Shown here piece after piece: positions 54,895 through 63,439 of a DNA stretch of 64,000 nt (the stretch's first letter is position 1; each line of letters starts with the position of its first letter). Both the position numbers and the translations under genes were made by a program. Source of the stretch: Amycolatopsis saalfeldensis (GTDB lineage Bacteria; Actinomycetota; Actinomycetes; Mycobacteriales; Pseudonocardiaceae); contig NZ_FOEF01000019.1 in the NCBI RefSeq assembly GCF_900110575.1, forward strand, positions 1-64,000, in the 5' to 3' direction. The notes beneath the pieces are model-generated. The model was not told the origin of the DNA. It saw only the letters and a list, made by a program, of their open reading frames with translations, and ran no database searches.

Positions 54895-55761
54895 TCAGCA
54901 GCCGCAGGACGCGCCGTGCAGGAAGCGGGGGGCCAGCCGGACCGCTTCGGGACGCCGGCTCGCGTCGGTCACGCGGGAAAGCAGCAGCTCAACGGCCTTG
55001 CGCCCGATTTCGGCGATCGGCTGCGCCATCGTGGTGACGGCGGGCGAGACCGTGCGGGCCCACTCCATGTCGCCGTAGCCGACCACCGCCAGCTCCGACC
55101 CGATGCGGATGCCGCGGCGATGGGCCTCCCACTGGACGCCGATGAGCATCGACTCGCCGCCGACCACGATCGCGGACGGCGAGGGCCAGCCGTCGAGCAG
55201 CCGGGCGGCCGCGCGCGCCGCCCCGCCGGGCGAGGACATGCCGCAGGCCACCAGCTCGGAGTTGAACCGCAGGCCCGCGCGGCCGATGCCGAGCCGGTAG
55301 CCGAGCGCGCGCTCCTCGCTGACCGTCGAGCCCTCTTCGCCGGTGATCATCGCGATCCGGCGGTGCCGCCGTCCGGCCAAGTGCTGCACCAGCGCCGAAA
55401 CGGCCTGGATGTTCTCGGAGCCGACCTGGTCGACGTCGTTGCGGCCGGCGATCCGGTCGACGAGCACCGTGGGGACTCCCGTGCGCACCAGCCCGTTGAT
55501 CACCGCGTCGTCGCCGGGTGCCGGGACCAGCAGGACGCCGTCGAGGCGATCGGCCCCGAGCGCGCGCACCACCGCGGCCTCTTCGCTGACGACGTCGCGG
55601 GTGTCGGCGAGCACGAGGTCGCAGCCCGTCCGCGCGGCGGCCGCCCGCATGGCCCGCAGCAGCTCGCCGGAGTACGGGCTCGCGTGCATGCCCATGGCCA
55701 CCCCGAACCGGCGCGTCACCGGTGGGGTCCAGAGGGGCATCTCCGGCGCCAGAGCGGTCAT
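54895..55761 (-). CDS. LacI-family effector domain protein without DNA-binding domain
   Basis: A 288-residue protein made only of the periplasmic-binding-protein-like sensor domain: RRFGVAMGMHASPYSGELLR, DLVLADTRDVVSEEAAVVRA, RLDGVLLVPAPGDDAVINGL, DQVGSENIQAVSAL. It is a close paralogue of the next gene, aligning from that protein's residue ~67 to the shared C-terminal SCGC. The ~65-residue helix-turn-helix and hinge are missing. I looked upstream in all frames and found no remnant. It may compete for ligand or form mixed dimers with the full-length regulator. ATG 55761 has only a weak ribosome-binding site (CACGGGAA). Confidence 0.82.
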   Translation of the reverse strand: MTALAPEMPLWTPPVTRRFGVAMGMHASPYSGELLRAMRAAAARTGCDLVLADTRDVVSEEAAVVRALGADRLDGVLLVPAPGDDAVINGLVRTGVPTVLVDRIAGRNDVDQVGSENIQAVSALVQHLAGRRHRRIAMITGEEGSTVSEERALGYRLGIGRAGLRFNSELVACGMSSPGGAARAAARLLDGWPSPSAIVVGGESMLIGVQWEAHRRGIRIGSELAVVGYGDMEWARTVSPAVTTMAQPIAEIGRKAVELLLSRVTDASRRPEAVRLAPRFLHGASCGC

Positions 55762-55780
55762 TTCCCGTGCTCTCGTAGTA

Positions 55781-55800
55781 GTTACCTACCCAACGGTAAC
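55781..55800. promoter_or_regulatory. Inverted repeat ahead of the truncated LacI-like gene
   Basis: GTTACC-N8-GGTAAC is an exact 6-bp inverted repeat 20 nt upstream of the ATG at 55761. It could be an operator or a weak terminator of the full-length lacI-like gene. Confidence 0.45.
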
Positions 55801-55868
55801 CTCTGGCCGGGCCCGGCTGGGACGTCAGAACGGCCGACTTGCTCAGGTTCACCAATCCGAGTGAACGG

Positions 55869-56897
55869 CTAGGGCACTTCCGGGCAACCGCACGACCTCC
55901 GATGCCGCAGCGTCGGCGGCAGCCGGACGGTTTCGGCGGCGCGGCCCGGGTCCGCCAGCCGGGCCAGCAGCAGCCGCACGGCCCGGCGGCCGATGTCCTC
56001 GATCGGCTGCGCCATCGTGGTCAGCGGCGGCTCGACCAGATCGGCCCACTCGACCTCGTCGTAGACCACCACCGGCAGGTCGCCGCCGATCCGCAGCCCG
56101 CGCCGCCGGGCCTCGTGCAGGACGCCCACCATCATGCTGTCGTTGGCCACCACCAGTGCCGTCGGCGGCTCGGGCAGCGCGAGCAGGGTGCTCAGCGCCA
56201 GCGCCCCGCCCTCGCGTGCGGAATGCCCGCACGCCACCAGATCCGGCGACCAGGTCAGCCCGGAGCGGCCCAGTCCCAGCCGGTAGCCGAGCACCCGCTC
56301 CTCCGAGGTGGTCAGCCCGGGGACGCCGCTGATCATGCCGATCCGCCGGTGCCCGAGCGACGCGAGGTGGGCCGTGAGCGCCGACGTCGCCTGGATGTTC
56401 TCGGCCCCGACCTGATCGACGTCGCCGCGGGTGGCGAGCCGGTCGATCAGCACCGTGGGCACGTCGAGCGAGACCAGCTCGCCGATCACCGAGCCGTCGC
56501 CGGGCGCCGGCGTGATCAGCAGGCCGTCGACGCGACGGGAGCGAAGCGCCCGGACCACGTCACGCTCGGTCGAGGCCGTGTCGTGGGTGTCGGCGAGGAT
56601 GACGGTGTAGCCGTTCGCCGACGCCTCCCGTTCGATCGCCTGCATCAACGCCGCGAAGTAGGGGTTCGCGACCAGCGAGACCGCCATCCCGATCGACCGC
56701 GTGCCGCCCGTGACGAGGGATCGCGCGATCGCGTCGCCGGTGTAGCCGGTGGTCTCGATCGCCCGGAGCACCGCGGCCTTCGTATCCTCCGCGACGGCGC
56801 GGGTGCCGTTGACGACGTGGGAGACCGTCGTGATGGACACCCCGGCCAGCTCCGCGATGTCTCGCTGGGTCGGCCGTGAGGAGCGGGGTTGTGGCAT
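55869..56897 (-). CDS. LacI-family transcriptional regulator
   Basis: A 342-residue repressor. The N-terminal helix-turn-helix reads TQRDIAELAGVSITTVSHVV with the hinge helix GDAIARSLVTGG near residue 55. The sensor domain follows (SIGMAVSLVANPYFAALMQA, GLLITPAPGDGSVIGELV). It ends RRSCGCPEVP. It is divergent from the sugar ABC operon, with a perfect 26-bp palindrome between the two genes. GAAGGA precedes ATG 56897. The ligand is probably the sugar imported by the ABC transporter. Its downstream neighbour on the same strand is a paralogue lacking the DNA-binding part. Confidence 0.93.
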   Translation of the reverse strand: MPQPRSSRPTQRDIAELAGVSITTVSHVVNGTRAVAEDTKAAVLRAIETTGYTGDAIARSLVTGGTRSIGMAVSLVANPYFAALMQAIEREASANGYTVILADTHDTASTERDVVRALRSRRVDGLLITPAPGDGSVIGELVSLDVPTVLIDRLATRGDVDQVGAENIQATSALTAHLASLGHRRIGMISGVPGLTTSEERVLGYRLGLGRSGLTWSPDLVACGHSAREGGALALSTLLALPEPPTALVVANDSMMVGVLHEARRRGLRIGGDLPVVVYDEVEWADLVEPPLTTMAQPIEDIGRRAVRLLLARLADPGRAAETVRLPPTLRHRRSCGCPEVP

Positions 56898-56920
56898 GTC
56901 AGTCCTTCACCAAGTTCACT

Positions 56921-56946
56921 CGCAAGCGTTTGCGCAAACGCTTGCG
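56921..56946. promoter_or_regulatory. LacI operator: perfect 26-bp palindrome
   Basis: CGCAAGCGTTTGC (56921-56933) followed directly by its complement (56934-56946). It contains two overlapping GCAAACG/CGTTTGC half-site pairs typical of LacI-family operators, between the divergent regulator and transporter genes. Confidence 0.85.
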
Positions 56947-57010
56947 CCAGGCCTTGAGTCTGTCTACCTTGCCGACCATCGGCAACCTCGCACCTTCGGA
57001 GGGCATCTCC

Positions 57011-58030
57011 ATGAGACAGCGCAGTCTCACCGCACTAGCCCTGGTGGCCGCGGTCGCGGTCGGCACGGCCGGGTGCACCGTCGAGCGCCACTGGGGTGGC
57101 AGCACGAACACGGCGGGCAGCGGCAAGGCCAAGATCGGCCTGGTCACCAAGACCGACACCAACCCGTACTTCGTGGAGCTCCGCAACTCGGCCAGCGCGG
57201 CCGCCAAGGCGAACGGCGCGGACTTCAGCGCGCTCGCCGGCCAGTTCGACGGTGACAACGACGGCCAGGTCCGCGCGATCGAGAACCTCACCCAGCAAGG
57301 CGTGAACACCATCCTGATCACCCCGAGCTCGTCCACCGGCGTGCTCAAGGCGATCAAGGACGCGCGTGACGCCGGGATCCTGGTGATCGCGCTCGACACC
57401 GCGACCGAGCCCCCGGACGCGGTCGACGCCACCTTCGCGACCGACAACTTCGCGGCCGGCCAGCAGCAGGGCGCGTACGTGAAGGCCGCACTGGGCGGCA
57501 CCGATCCGAAGCTGCTGATGGTCGACGGCACCGCGGGCAGCTCCGTCGACACCGAGCGCCACGGCGGGTTCCTGAAGGGCATCGGGCTCACCGACGCGTC
57601 CCCGGAGATCAAGGGCCACACCGCGGCCAACGGCGACCAGAGCCTCGCGCAGCAGGGCATGGAGAACCTGTTGCAGCGCACCACGGACATCAACGCGGTC
57701 TACTCGATGAACGAGCCGATGGGCCGCGGCGCGTACGCGGCGCTCAAGGCCCGCGGGCTGACCGGGCAGGTCGTGATGGGCTCGATCGACGGCGGCTGCG
57801 AGGGCGTCCAGAACGTCAAGGACGGCCTGTACGCCACCACGGTGATGCAGTTCCCGAAGAAGATGGCCGAGCAGGGCGTGCTCGCGGCGGTCCAGTACGC
57901 CAAGACCGGCAAGAAGCCGGCCGGCTTCGTCAACACCGGGTCCGCGGTGATCACCGACAAGCCGATGCCCGGCGTGCCGAGCCAGAACACCGCGTGGGGC
58001 CTGCAGAACTGCTGGGGAGGCACGAAATGA
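57011..58030 (+). CDS. Sugar ABC transporter substrate-binding lipoprotein (FrcB-like)
   Basis: A 339-residue exported binding protein. The lipoprotein signal ends at C22 (LALVAAVAVGTAGC). The mature part is a type I periplasmic binding fold of the ribose/fructose class: KIGLVTKTDTNPYFVELRNS, GVNTILITPSSSTGVLKAIK, GILVIALDTATEPPDAVDAT, NAVYSMNEPMGRGAYAALKA, GSIDGGCEGVQNVKDG. It delivers a sugar to the permease. ATG 57011 has GGAGGG 8 nt upstream. It is the first gene of the operon and lies downstream of the 26-bp LacI palindrome. Order B-C-A plus a FrcK-like kinase parallels rhizobial frcBCAK (fructose, mannose, ribose). Confidence 0.93.
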   Translation: MRQRSLTALALVAAVAVGTAGCTVERHWGGSTNTAGSGKAKIGLVTKTDTNPYFVELRNSASAAAKANGADFSALAGQFDGDNDGQVRAIENLTQQGVNTILITPSSSTGVLKAIKDARDAGILVIALDTATEPPDAVDATFATDNFAAGQQQGAYVKAALGGTDPKLLMVDGTAGSSVDTERHGGFLKGIGLTDASPEIKGHTAANGDQSLAQQGMENLLQRTTDINAVYSMNEPMGRGAYAALKARGLTGQVVMGSIDGGCEGVQNVKDGLYATTVMQFPKKMAEQGVLAAVQYAKTGKKPAGFVNTGSAVITDKPMPGVPSQNTAWGLQNCWGGTK

Positions 58031-59022
58031 CCACCGCGACGGTGAACGGGAACCGTGAGCGCGAGTCGCTCGGCGAGTTCCTCCTCCGGGCCCCGGCCGT
58101 GGGGCCCGCGCTGGCGTTGATCGTGGCCATCGTGGTGTTCTCCCTTGCCACGGACACGTTCTTCGACCTCGACAATCTGTCCACAGTGGTCCAGCAGTCG
58201 CTGGTGGTCGGCACGCTGGCGCTCGGCCAGACGCTGATCATCCTGATCGCCGGCATCGACCTGTCCAACGCGTCGTCGATGGTCGTGGCCACGCTGGTGA
58301 TGGCGAAGCTGGCCGCGGCGGGCTCGAACGGCTTCTTCGCGCTGATCGTGGGCGTGATCCTGACCGTGGTGGTCGGCCTGTTCATCGGGACGCTGGCGAC
58401 GCGGATCAAGCTGCCTGCCTTCATCATCACGCTCGGCACGTTCACCGGCCTGACCGCCGTGGCGAAGCTGATCGCGGGCGGCCAGGCCGTGCCGGTGACC
58501 GACGGGCTGCTGCAATGGCTCGGCACCAAGCGGTTCCTCTTCGGCGGCATCCCGATCACCTACGGCATGACGCTCGCGCTGATCATGTTCCTGATCGTCT
58601 GGTACGCGCTCACGAAAACCGCGTGGGGCAAGCACGTTTACGCCGTGGGCAACGCTCCGGAGTCGGCGCGGCTGTCCGGGATCAAGGTCAACCGCACGGT
58701 GATCTCCGTGTACGTCGTCGCGGGCGTGTGCTTCGGCATCGCCGCGTGGCAGGCGCTCGGCCGCACGCCGAACGCCGACCCGAACCAGTTCCAGCTCGGC
58801 AACCTCGACTCCATCACCGCCGTGGTGCTGGGCGGCACCAGCCTGTTCGGCGGCCGCGGCTCGGTGCTCGGCACGCTGTTCGGCGCGCTGGTCGTGGCGG
58901 TGCTGCGCTCGGGGCTGACGCAGATGGGCGTGGACGGCAACTACCAGGACCTCGCGACCGGCGCGTTGCTGATCGTCGCGGTGGTCGTGGACCGGATCGC
59001 ACGGAGGGGCCAGCAGTCATGA
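58027..59022 (+). CDS. Sugar ABC transporter permease (FrcC/RbsC-like)
   Basis: A 331-residue membrane protein with eight to ten helices. Family landmarks are LALGQTLIILIAGIDLSNAS, KLPAFIITLGTFTGLTAVAK, the NAPESARLSGIKVNRTVISV loop that contacts the ATPase, and AVVLGGTSLFGGRGSVLGT. It works with the binding protein upstream and the ATPase downstream. The ATG overlaps the binding-protein stop (ATGA), and its stop overlaps the ATPase start, so all three are translationally coupled. Confidence 0.94.
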   Translation: MTTATVNGNRERESLGEFLLRAPAVGPALALIVAIVVFSLATDTFFDLDNLSTVVQQSLVVGTLALGQTLIILIAGIDLSNASSMVVATLVMAKLAAAGSNGFFALIVGVILTVVVGLFIGTLATRIKLPAFIITLGTFTGLTAVAKLIAGGQAVPVTDGLLQWLGTKRFLFGGIPITYGMTLALIMFLIVWYALTKTAWGKHVYAVGNAPESARLSGIKVNRTVISVYVVAGVCFGIAAWQALGRTPNADPNQFQLGNLDSITAVVLGGTSLFGGRGSVLGTLFGALVVAVLRSGLTQMGVDGNYQDLATGALLIVAVVVDRIARRGQQS

Positions 59023-59837
59023 CTTCTGCCAAGGAGACCACGCTGTCGGCCCGCGGCCTGGTGAAGCGCTACGGCCGGGTGACCGCGATCGACGGCGCCG
59101 ACTTCGACCTGTACCCGGGCGAGGTGCTCGCCGTGGTCGGCGACAACGGCGCCGGCAAGTCCAGCCTGATCAAGGCGTTGTCCGGGGCGGTGGTCCCCGA
59201 CGCCGGCGAGATCAAGGTGGACGGCAAGACCGTCCACTTCAAGACCCCGCTGGACGCCCGGCACTACGGGATCGAGACGGTGTACCAGGACCTGGCCGTG
59301 GCGCCGGCGCTGGACATCGCGTCGAACATGTTCCTGGGCCGGGAAAAGCGGCGCGGCGGGCCGTTCGGATTGCTGGCGCGCAAGCTGGACACCGCGGAGA
59401 TGCGCAGCGAGGCGCAGCGGATCCTGGACGAGCTGGGCATCCAGGTCAAGTCGATCACGCAGGCCGTGGAGACGCTTTCCGGCGGCCAGCGCCAGGGTGT
59501 CGCGGTCGCTCGGGCGGCGGCGTTCGGCACCAAGGCCGTGATCATGGACGAGCCGACGGCCGCGCTGGGCGTCGCGGAGTCGGCGAAGGTGCTGGAGCTG
59601 ATCGGGCGCATCCGGGATCGCGGCCTGCCGGTGGTGCTGATCAGCCACAACATGCCGCACGTGTTCGACATCGCGGACCGCATCCACGTGCACCGGCTCG
59701 GCAAGCGGGTCGCCCTGGTCTCGCCGAAGACGCACACCATGAACCAGGTCGTCGGCCTGCTGACCGGCGCGCTGCGGCTCGACGAGAACGGCGAGGTGGC
59801 CGAGGTCGCGGCCACCACCCACGCCGGGCTGACCTGA
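59019..59837 (+). CDS. Sugar ABC transporter ATP-binding protein (FrcA-like, single domain)
   Basis: A 272-residue ATPase. Walker A is VVGDNGAGKSS, the Q loop is GIETVYQDLAVAPALDIASN, the signature is LSGGQRQGVAVARA, and Walker B is VIMDEPTAALG followed by the H loop LISHN. It has one ATPase domain, as in FrcA, rather than the fused double domain of RbsA. Walker B is followed by GVAESAKVLELI, the FrcA-like form. It energises the permease encoded upstream, with which it overlaps by 4 bp. The PfkB gene starts 1 nt after its stop. Confidence 0.95.
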   Translation: MTSAKETTLSARGLVKRYGRVTAIDGADFDLYPGEVLAVVGDNGAGKSSLIKALSGAVVPDAGEIKVDGKTVHFKTPLDARHYGIETVYQDLAVAPALDIASNMFLGREKRRGGPFGLLARKLDTAEMRSEAQRILDELGIQVKSITQAVETLSGGQRQGVAVARAAAFGTKAVIMDEPTAALGVAESAKVLELIGRIRDRGLPVVLISHNMPHVFDIADRIHVHRLGKRVALVSPKTHTMNQVVGLLTGALRLDENGEVAEVAATTHAGLT

Positions 59838-59838
59838 G

Positions 59839-60693
59839 GTGAGAGTGCTGCTGGCGGGCCTGTGCACCGTCGACGTCGTCCAGCGGGTCGCCGATTTCCC
59901 GGCGCCGGGCGAGAAGGTGCAGTCACTCGCGGTGGACGTCGCGGCCGGTGGGCCCGCGACGAACGCCGCGGTGACCGTGGCCGCGCTCGGCGCGGAGGCG
60001 ACCCTCGTGACGGTGCTCGGCGCGCACCCGTTGGCCGCACTCGCCCGCGCGGACCTCGCCACGTGCGGGGTCCGCGTCGTTGATCTCGCGCCCGGCCTGG
60101 CGACGCCGCCGTCCGTGAGCGCGGTCGCCGTCCGTGACCACGACGGGGAGCGAACGGTCGTCTCGCGCAACGCCGCCGCGCAGGCCGACTTCCCCGTCCC
60201 CGAGCCTGATCTCGACGGTGTCAGTGCCGTGCTCGTCGACGGCCATCACCCGGCGTTGGCGCTGAAGACCGCGCGCGCCGCGAAGGAGCGAGGCGTGCCG
60301 GTGGTCCTCGACGCGGGCAGCTGGAAACCGGTGCTGGACGAGCTGCTCCCGCTGGTCGACGTCGCCGCCTGCTCCGCGCACTTCCGCGTTCCCGGGCCGA
60401 GTCTGACCGCGCGCGGGGTGCCCGTCGTGATCACCACGGCGGGCCCGGATCCGGTGCGCTGGAGCGCTGGGGAAGACTCGGGTGAGGTGGCTGTCCCCGC
60501 GGTCGCCGCGCGGGACACACTGGGGGCAGGCGACGTCTGGCACGGCGCGCTCGCCTTCGCGGTGGCAGGCCTGGGAAACGACGTGGCCGGCTGGGTCCGG
60601 CACGCGAACGAGGTGGCCGCCGAGCGCGTCCGCCACGTGGGGCCGAGGTCGTGGACGGCCGCGATCAGGGAGCTGGGAAAGGGAGTGCGATGA
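59839..60693 (+). CDS. PfkB-family carbohydrate kinase
   Basis: A 284-residue ribokinase-fold enzyme. AAGGPATNAAVTVAALGAEA is the N-terminal PfkB signature (substrate site) and ARDTLGAGDVWHGALAFAVA the C-terminal one, with the catalytic Asp in GAGD. It should phosphorylate the imported sugar or a derivative. It sits directly after the ABC genes, which supports a fructose- or ribose-like substrate. GTG 59839 is the likely start; GTG 59845 is possible. Its stop overlaps the next ATG. Confidence 0.92.
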   Translation: MRVLLAGLCTVDVVQRVADFPAPGEKVQSLAVDVAAGGPATNAAVTVAALGAEATLVTVLGAHPLAALARADLATCGVRVVDLAPGLATPPSVSAVAVRDHDGERTVVSRNAAAQADFPVPEPDLDGVSAVLVDGHHPALALKTARAAKERGVPVVLDAGSWKPVLDELLPLVDVAACSAHFRVPGPSLTARGVPVVITTAGPDPVRWSAGEDSGEVAVPAVAARDTLGAGDVWHGALAFAVAGLGNDVAGWVRHANEVAAERVRHVGPRSWTAAIRELGKGVR

Positions 60694-61325
60694 CGGCGTT
60701 CGAGGACCTCCTGACACGGGCCGAAGGGCTCGCCAAGCCGCGGCAGCGTTGCGTGCTGGGCATCATCGGCGCGCCCGCGTCCGGCAAGACCACGCTGGCC
60801 TGGGCGATCGCGAACGCGCTGGGCTCGCGCGCCGCCGTCGTCGGCATGGACGGCTTCCACCTCGCGCAGGTGGAGCTGCGGCGGCTCGGCCGCACCGACC
60901 GCAAGGGCGCCCCCGACACCTTCGACGCCGCCGGGTACGTCCACCTGATCCGCCGGCTCGCGGACGGCAACGAGACCGTCTACGCGCCGGAATTCCGCCG
61001 GGAGATCGAGGAGCCGATCGCGGGCGCGGTCCCCGTCGCGCCGGAGGTCCAGCTGGTCATCACGGAGGGCAACTACCTGCTGCTGCCGGACGACCCGTGG
61101 AGCGGCGTTCGCCAGCACCTCACCGAGGCCTGGTACCTGGCGCCGGACGAGCCCGAGCGGATCGAGCGGCTGGTTTCGCGCCACCGCCGTTACGGCCGGT
61201 CACTGGTCGAGGCCCGGCAGCGCGCGCTCGGCTCCGACCAGCGCAACGCCGACCTCATCTCGAGCACCCGCGACCGCGCCGACCTCGTGCTGGAGAACCT
61301 CCCGCTGGTGAACTTCGCCCTGTGA
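60690..61325 (+). CDS. P-loop nucleoside/sugar kinase (FrcK-like)
   Basis: A 211-residue uridine-kinase-like P-loop protein. Walker A is GIIGAPASGKTT (G24-T35), the substrate region is VVGMDGFHLAQVELRRLGRT, and VQLVITEGNYLLLPDDPW is characteristic of the FrcK branch of the panK/uridine kinase group. In rhizobia frcK follows frcBCA and is linked to fructose uptake; its substrate is unsettled. Here it follows frcBCA-like genes and a PfkB kinase, so two different kinase folds serve one uptake operon. Both ends overlap neighbours by 4 bp. Confidence 0.9.
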   Translation: MTAFEDLLTRAEGLAKPRQRCVLGIIGAPASGKTTLAWAIANALGSRAAVVGMDGFHLAQVELRRLGRTDRKGAPDTFDAAGYVHLIRRLADGNETVYAPEFRREIEEPIAGAVPVAPEVQLVITEGNYLLLPDDPWSGVRQHLTEAWYLAPDEPERIERLVSRHRRYGRSLVEARQRALGSDQRNADLISSTRDRADLVLENLPLVNFAL

Positions 61326-62065
61326 GCGTTCTGGTCGTCACCGGCGGGAGCCGGGGCATCGGCGCGTCCGTGTGCGAGCTGGCCGCTCGGCGCGGTTACG
61401 ACGTGGTGGTCAACTACTCCGGCGAAGCCGAGCCGGCCTCGCGCGTCGTGGAAAGCGTGCGTGAGCTGGGCCAGAAGGCGCTGGCCGTGCGCGCGGACGT
61501 CGCCGACGAACAGCAGGTGAGCGAGCTGTTCGACGCCGCCGGTGAGCTGGGCCCGCTGGCCGGTCTGGTCAACAACGCCGCGATCACGGGCAACACACCG
61601 GGACGGCTGGACGAGCAGTCCGCGGCCACCGTGCGGCGGGTCATGGAGGTCAACGTCGGCGGGGTGTTCCTGTGCTGCCGCGAGGCGGTGCGCCGGCTGT
61701 CGTCGAAGTACGGCGGACCCGGCGGCGCGATCGTGAACATCTCCTCGACCGCGGCGCGCACCGGCTCGGCCGGCGAGTGGGTGCACTACGCGGCTTCGAA
61801 GGCGGCGGTCGACACGCTCACCTTCGGCCTGGCGCAGGAGGTCGCCGCGGAGGGGGTGCGCGTGAACGCCGTCGCGCCGGGCCTCATCGCCACCGGCCTG
61901 CACGCGGCCGCGGGGATGCCGGACCGGCTGCAACGGCTGGCCCCGGGCATCCCGATGGGCCGCCCCGGCGAGCCGGGAGAGATCGCCGAAGCGGTGCTCT
62001 GGCTGCTTTCACCGGCGGCTTCGTTCACCGCGGGCGCGGTGCTCGAAGTCGGCGGAGGACGCTGA
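61322..62065 (+). CDS. Short-chain dehydrogenase/reductase of the sugar operon
   Basis: A 247-residue Rossmann oxidoreductase. LVVTGGSRGIGASVCELAAR is the cofactor site, GLVNNAAITGNTPGRLDEQS the NNAG region, and INISSTAARTGSAGEWVHYA with ASKAA the catalytic S...YxxxK. It ends GAVLEVGGGR as usual for FabG-like SDRs. It is the last gene of the operon (GTGA overlap with the kinase) and may oxidise or reduce the imported sugar or polyol. That would explain why the operon has both kinases and a dehydrogenase. Confidence 0.93.
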   Translation: MSVLVVTGGSRGIGASVCELAARRGYDVVVNYSGEAEPASRVVESVRELGQKALAVRADVADEQQVSELFDAAGELGPLAGLVNNAAITGNTPGRLDEQSAATVRRVMEVNVGGVFLCCREAVRRLSSKYGGPGGAIVNISSTAARTGSAGEWVHYAASKAAVDTLTFGLAQEVAAEGVRVNAVAPGLIATGLHAAAGMPDRLQRLAPGIPMGRPGEPGEIAEAVLWLLSPAASFTAGAVLEVGGGR

Positions 62066-62308
62066 AGCACCTTCTCGTGACAGACGGGTCTCGGACCGGC
62101 GTCATCCCGGCTTGTGGGACGCCCGGCGACGAGGAGATCACGATTCGTAGGGGAAGTCGGTGAATCCTCCCATCGTCGCGTGGCGGCTGTCTTACCCTGG
62201 CGGAGCCGGCGGTTCACGGGGTGGGTGACGCCCGGCGGCGGGTGAAACCGCACTGGAAAGCGCACCGAGGTGCGTAAATGGGGGGTCGAAAGGACGGCCG
62301 TTCTAGTC
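62066..62308. other. Intergenic stretch before the VOC gene
   Basis: There are 243 nt without a supported gene. No hairpin terminator with a U-run follows the sugar operon, and no clear promoter pair precedes the VOC gene. Confidence 0.5.
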
Positions 62309-62722
62309 ATGCCCAAGCTCACGTCTGTGCACCATCTGGCGCTCACCGTGACCGATGTGGACCGAAGCGTCCCCTGGTACGCGCGTGTGCTCGACCTCGA
62401 GGAAAGCCACCGCCGCGAGGATCCGGACACGGGGATCCACAAGGTGGTGCTGAGATCGGCGGGCGACGGCTTCTCCGTGGTCCTCGTGCAGCACCCGGAC
62501 ACCGAACGCCGCGAGTTCGACGAGCGCCGCACCGGCCTCGACCACGTCGCGTTCTCGGTGTCGTCCAAGGCCGAGCTGGTCGACTGGGAGGCGCGGCTCG
62601 CCGAATTCGGCGTGTCCTACCTGCCCTCGACCGCCTCACGCACCTTCGAAGGCTCGTCGGTGGTGGTGTTCCGCGATCCGGACGGGATCCAGCTCGAGAT
62701 CTGGTCGGAACCGGAGATCTAG
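62309..62722 (+). CDS. VOC-family (glyoxalase/dioxygenase-like) protein
   Basis: A 137-residue protein with two beta-alpha-beta-beta-beta modules. Metal-site candidates are H8 or H9 (SVHHLALTVTDVDRS), the histidine in TGLDHVAFSVSSKAE and the glutamate in DPDGIQLEIWSEPE. VOC proteins include glyoxalase I, fosfomycin and bleomycin resistance proteins and extradiol dioxygenases; nothing here selects one. ATG 62309 is chosen because the domain starts right after it; an in-frame GTG lies 39 nt upstream. It is convergent with the DedA gene. Confidence 0.88.
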   Translation: MPKLTSVHHLALTVTDVDRSVPWYARVLDLEESHRREDPDTGIHKVVLRSAGDGFSVVLVQHPDTERREFDERRTGLDHVAFSVSSKAELVDWEARLAEFGVSYLPSTASRTFEGSSVVVFRDPDGIQLEIWSEPEI

Positions 62723-62733
62723 GCCGGGCTCTT

Positions 62734-62748
62734 CCGGGACGGTCCCGG
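62734..62748. terminator. Short hairpin between VOC and DedA genes
   Basis: CCGGGAC-g-GTCCCGG, a 7-bp inverted repeat 12 nt after the VOC stop and 10 nt from the convergent DedA stop. It is weak as a terminator. Confidence 0.45.
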
Positions 62749-62758
62749 CGCTCGGGTT

Positions 62759-63433
62759 TCAGGCGGGCGCGTTGGTGTCGTCCGGCTCGTCGACCGGGCG
62801 GCGCATCTCCTGGCGGTAGCGGTACACGCCGTAGCCGGTGCCGAGCACGAAGAACGCGACGCTCGCCCAGAGCGCGGCCGTCTTGAGCCAGGGCAGCGCG
62901 TCGAGCAGACCGGCGCCGTAGTAGCCCAGCAGCACGAGCGTCGGCACCCAGAGCAGCCCGCCGGTGGCGGTCGCGAGCAGGAAGCGGCGCGGGTCCATCC
63001 GCGCGGCCCCGGCGACCAGCGGCGCCAGCGTCCGGATCCACGGGATCCACCGCGCGGCGACGATCGCGAAGAACCCCTTGCGGTCGAGGAACGCCTGCGC
63101 CCGATCGAGGTTGTGCCGGTTCAGCACCTTCCCGCCACGGCGCGCGATCAGCCGCGTGCCGGTACTGCGCCCGATGTAGTAGCCCACCTGGTTCCCCAGC
63201 ACCGCCACGACGAGCGCCGCCGCCGACAGCAACCAGGCATTGGCGTCCGACCCGTGCTGCGCGAGCACCACCCCCGCCGCGAACAGCAGCGAATCGCCCG
63301 GCAGAAAAAGCCCGACGATCAACGCGCACTCCGCGAACACAAAGCCCAGCACGATCACCCAGACGAGGAACGGCCCGGCTGTGTCCAGCCAGCTCACGCC
63401 CACGCCCGCGGCCTCGATGCTTTCGACCTTCAC
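62759..63433 (-). CDS. DedA-family (VTT domain) membrane protein
   Basis: A 224-residue polytopic protein. The DedA/SNARE-associated motifs are ECALIVGLFLPGDSLLFAAG with the conserved acidic residue, the LGNQVGYYIGRSTGTRLIAR region, and FAIVAARWIPWIRTLAPLVA with the conserved arginines. DedA proteins help flip undecaprenyl phosphate or phospholipids and support envelope integrity. The GTG start at 63433 has TAGGCT 6 nt upstream. It ends in a charged cytoplasmic tail. It borders the repeat region on the right. Confidence 0.93.
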   Translation of the reverse strand: MKVESIEAAGVGVSWLDTAGPFLVWVIVLGFVFAECALIVGLFLPGDSLLFAAGVVLAQHGSDANAWLLSAAALVVAVLGNQVGYYIGRSTGTRLIARRGGKVLNRHNLDRAQAFLDRKGFFAIVAARWIPWIRTLAPLVAGAARMDPRRFLLATATGGLLWVPTLVLLGYYGAGLLDALPWLKTAALWASVAFFVLGTGYGVYRYRQEMRRPVDEPDDTNAPA

Positions 63434-63439
63434 GCGTAG

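Noticed and set aside
55762..55868. Lost helix-turn-helix exon of the short LacI-like gene
   Set aside because: No frame in the 107-nt gap or just inside the gene encodes a LacI-type helix-turn-helix.
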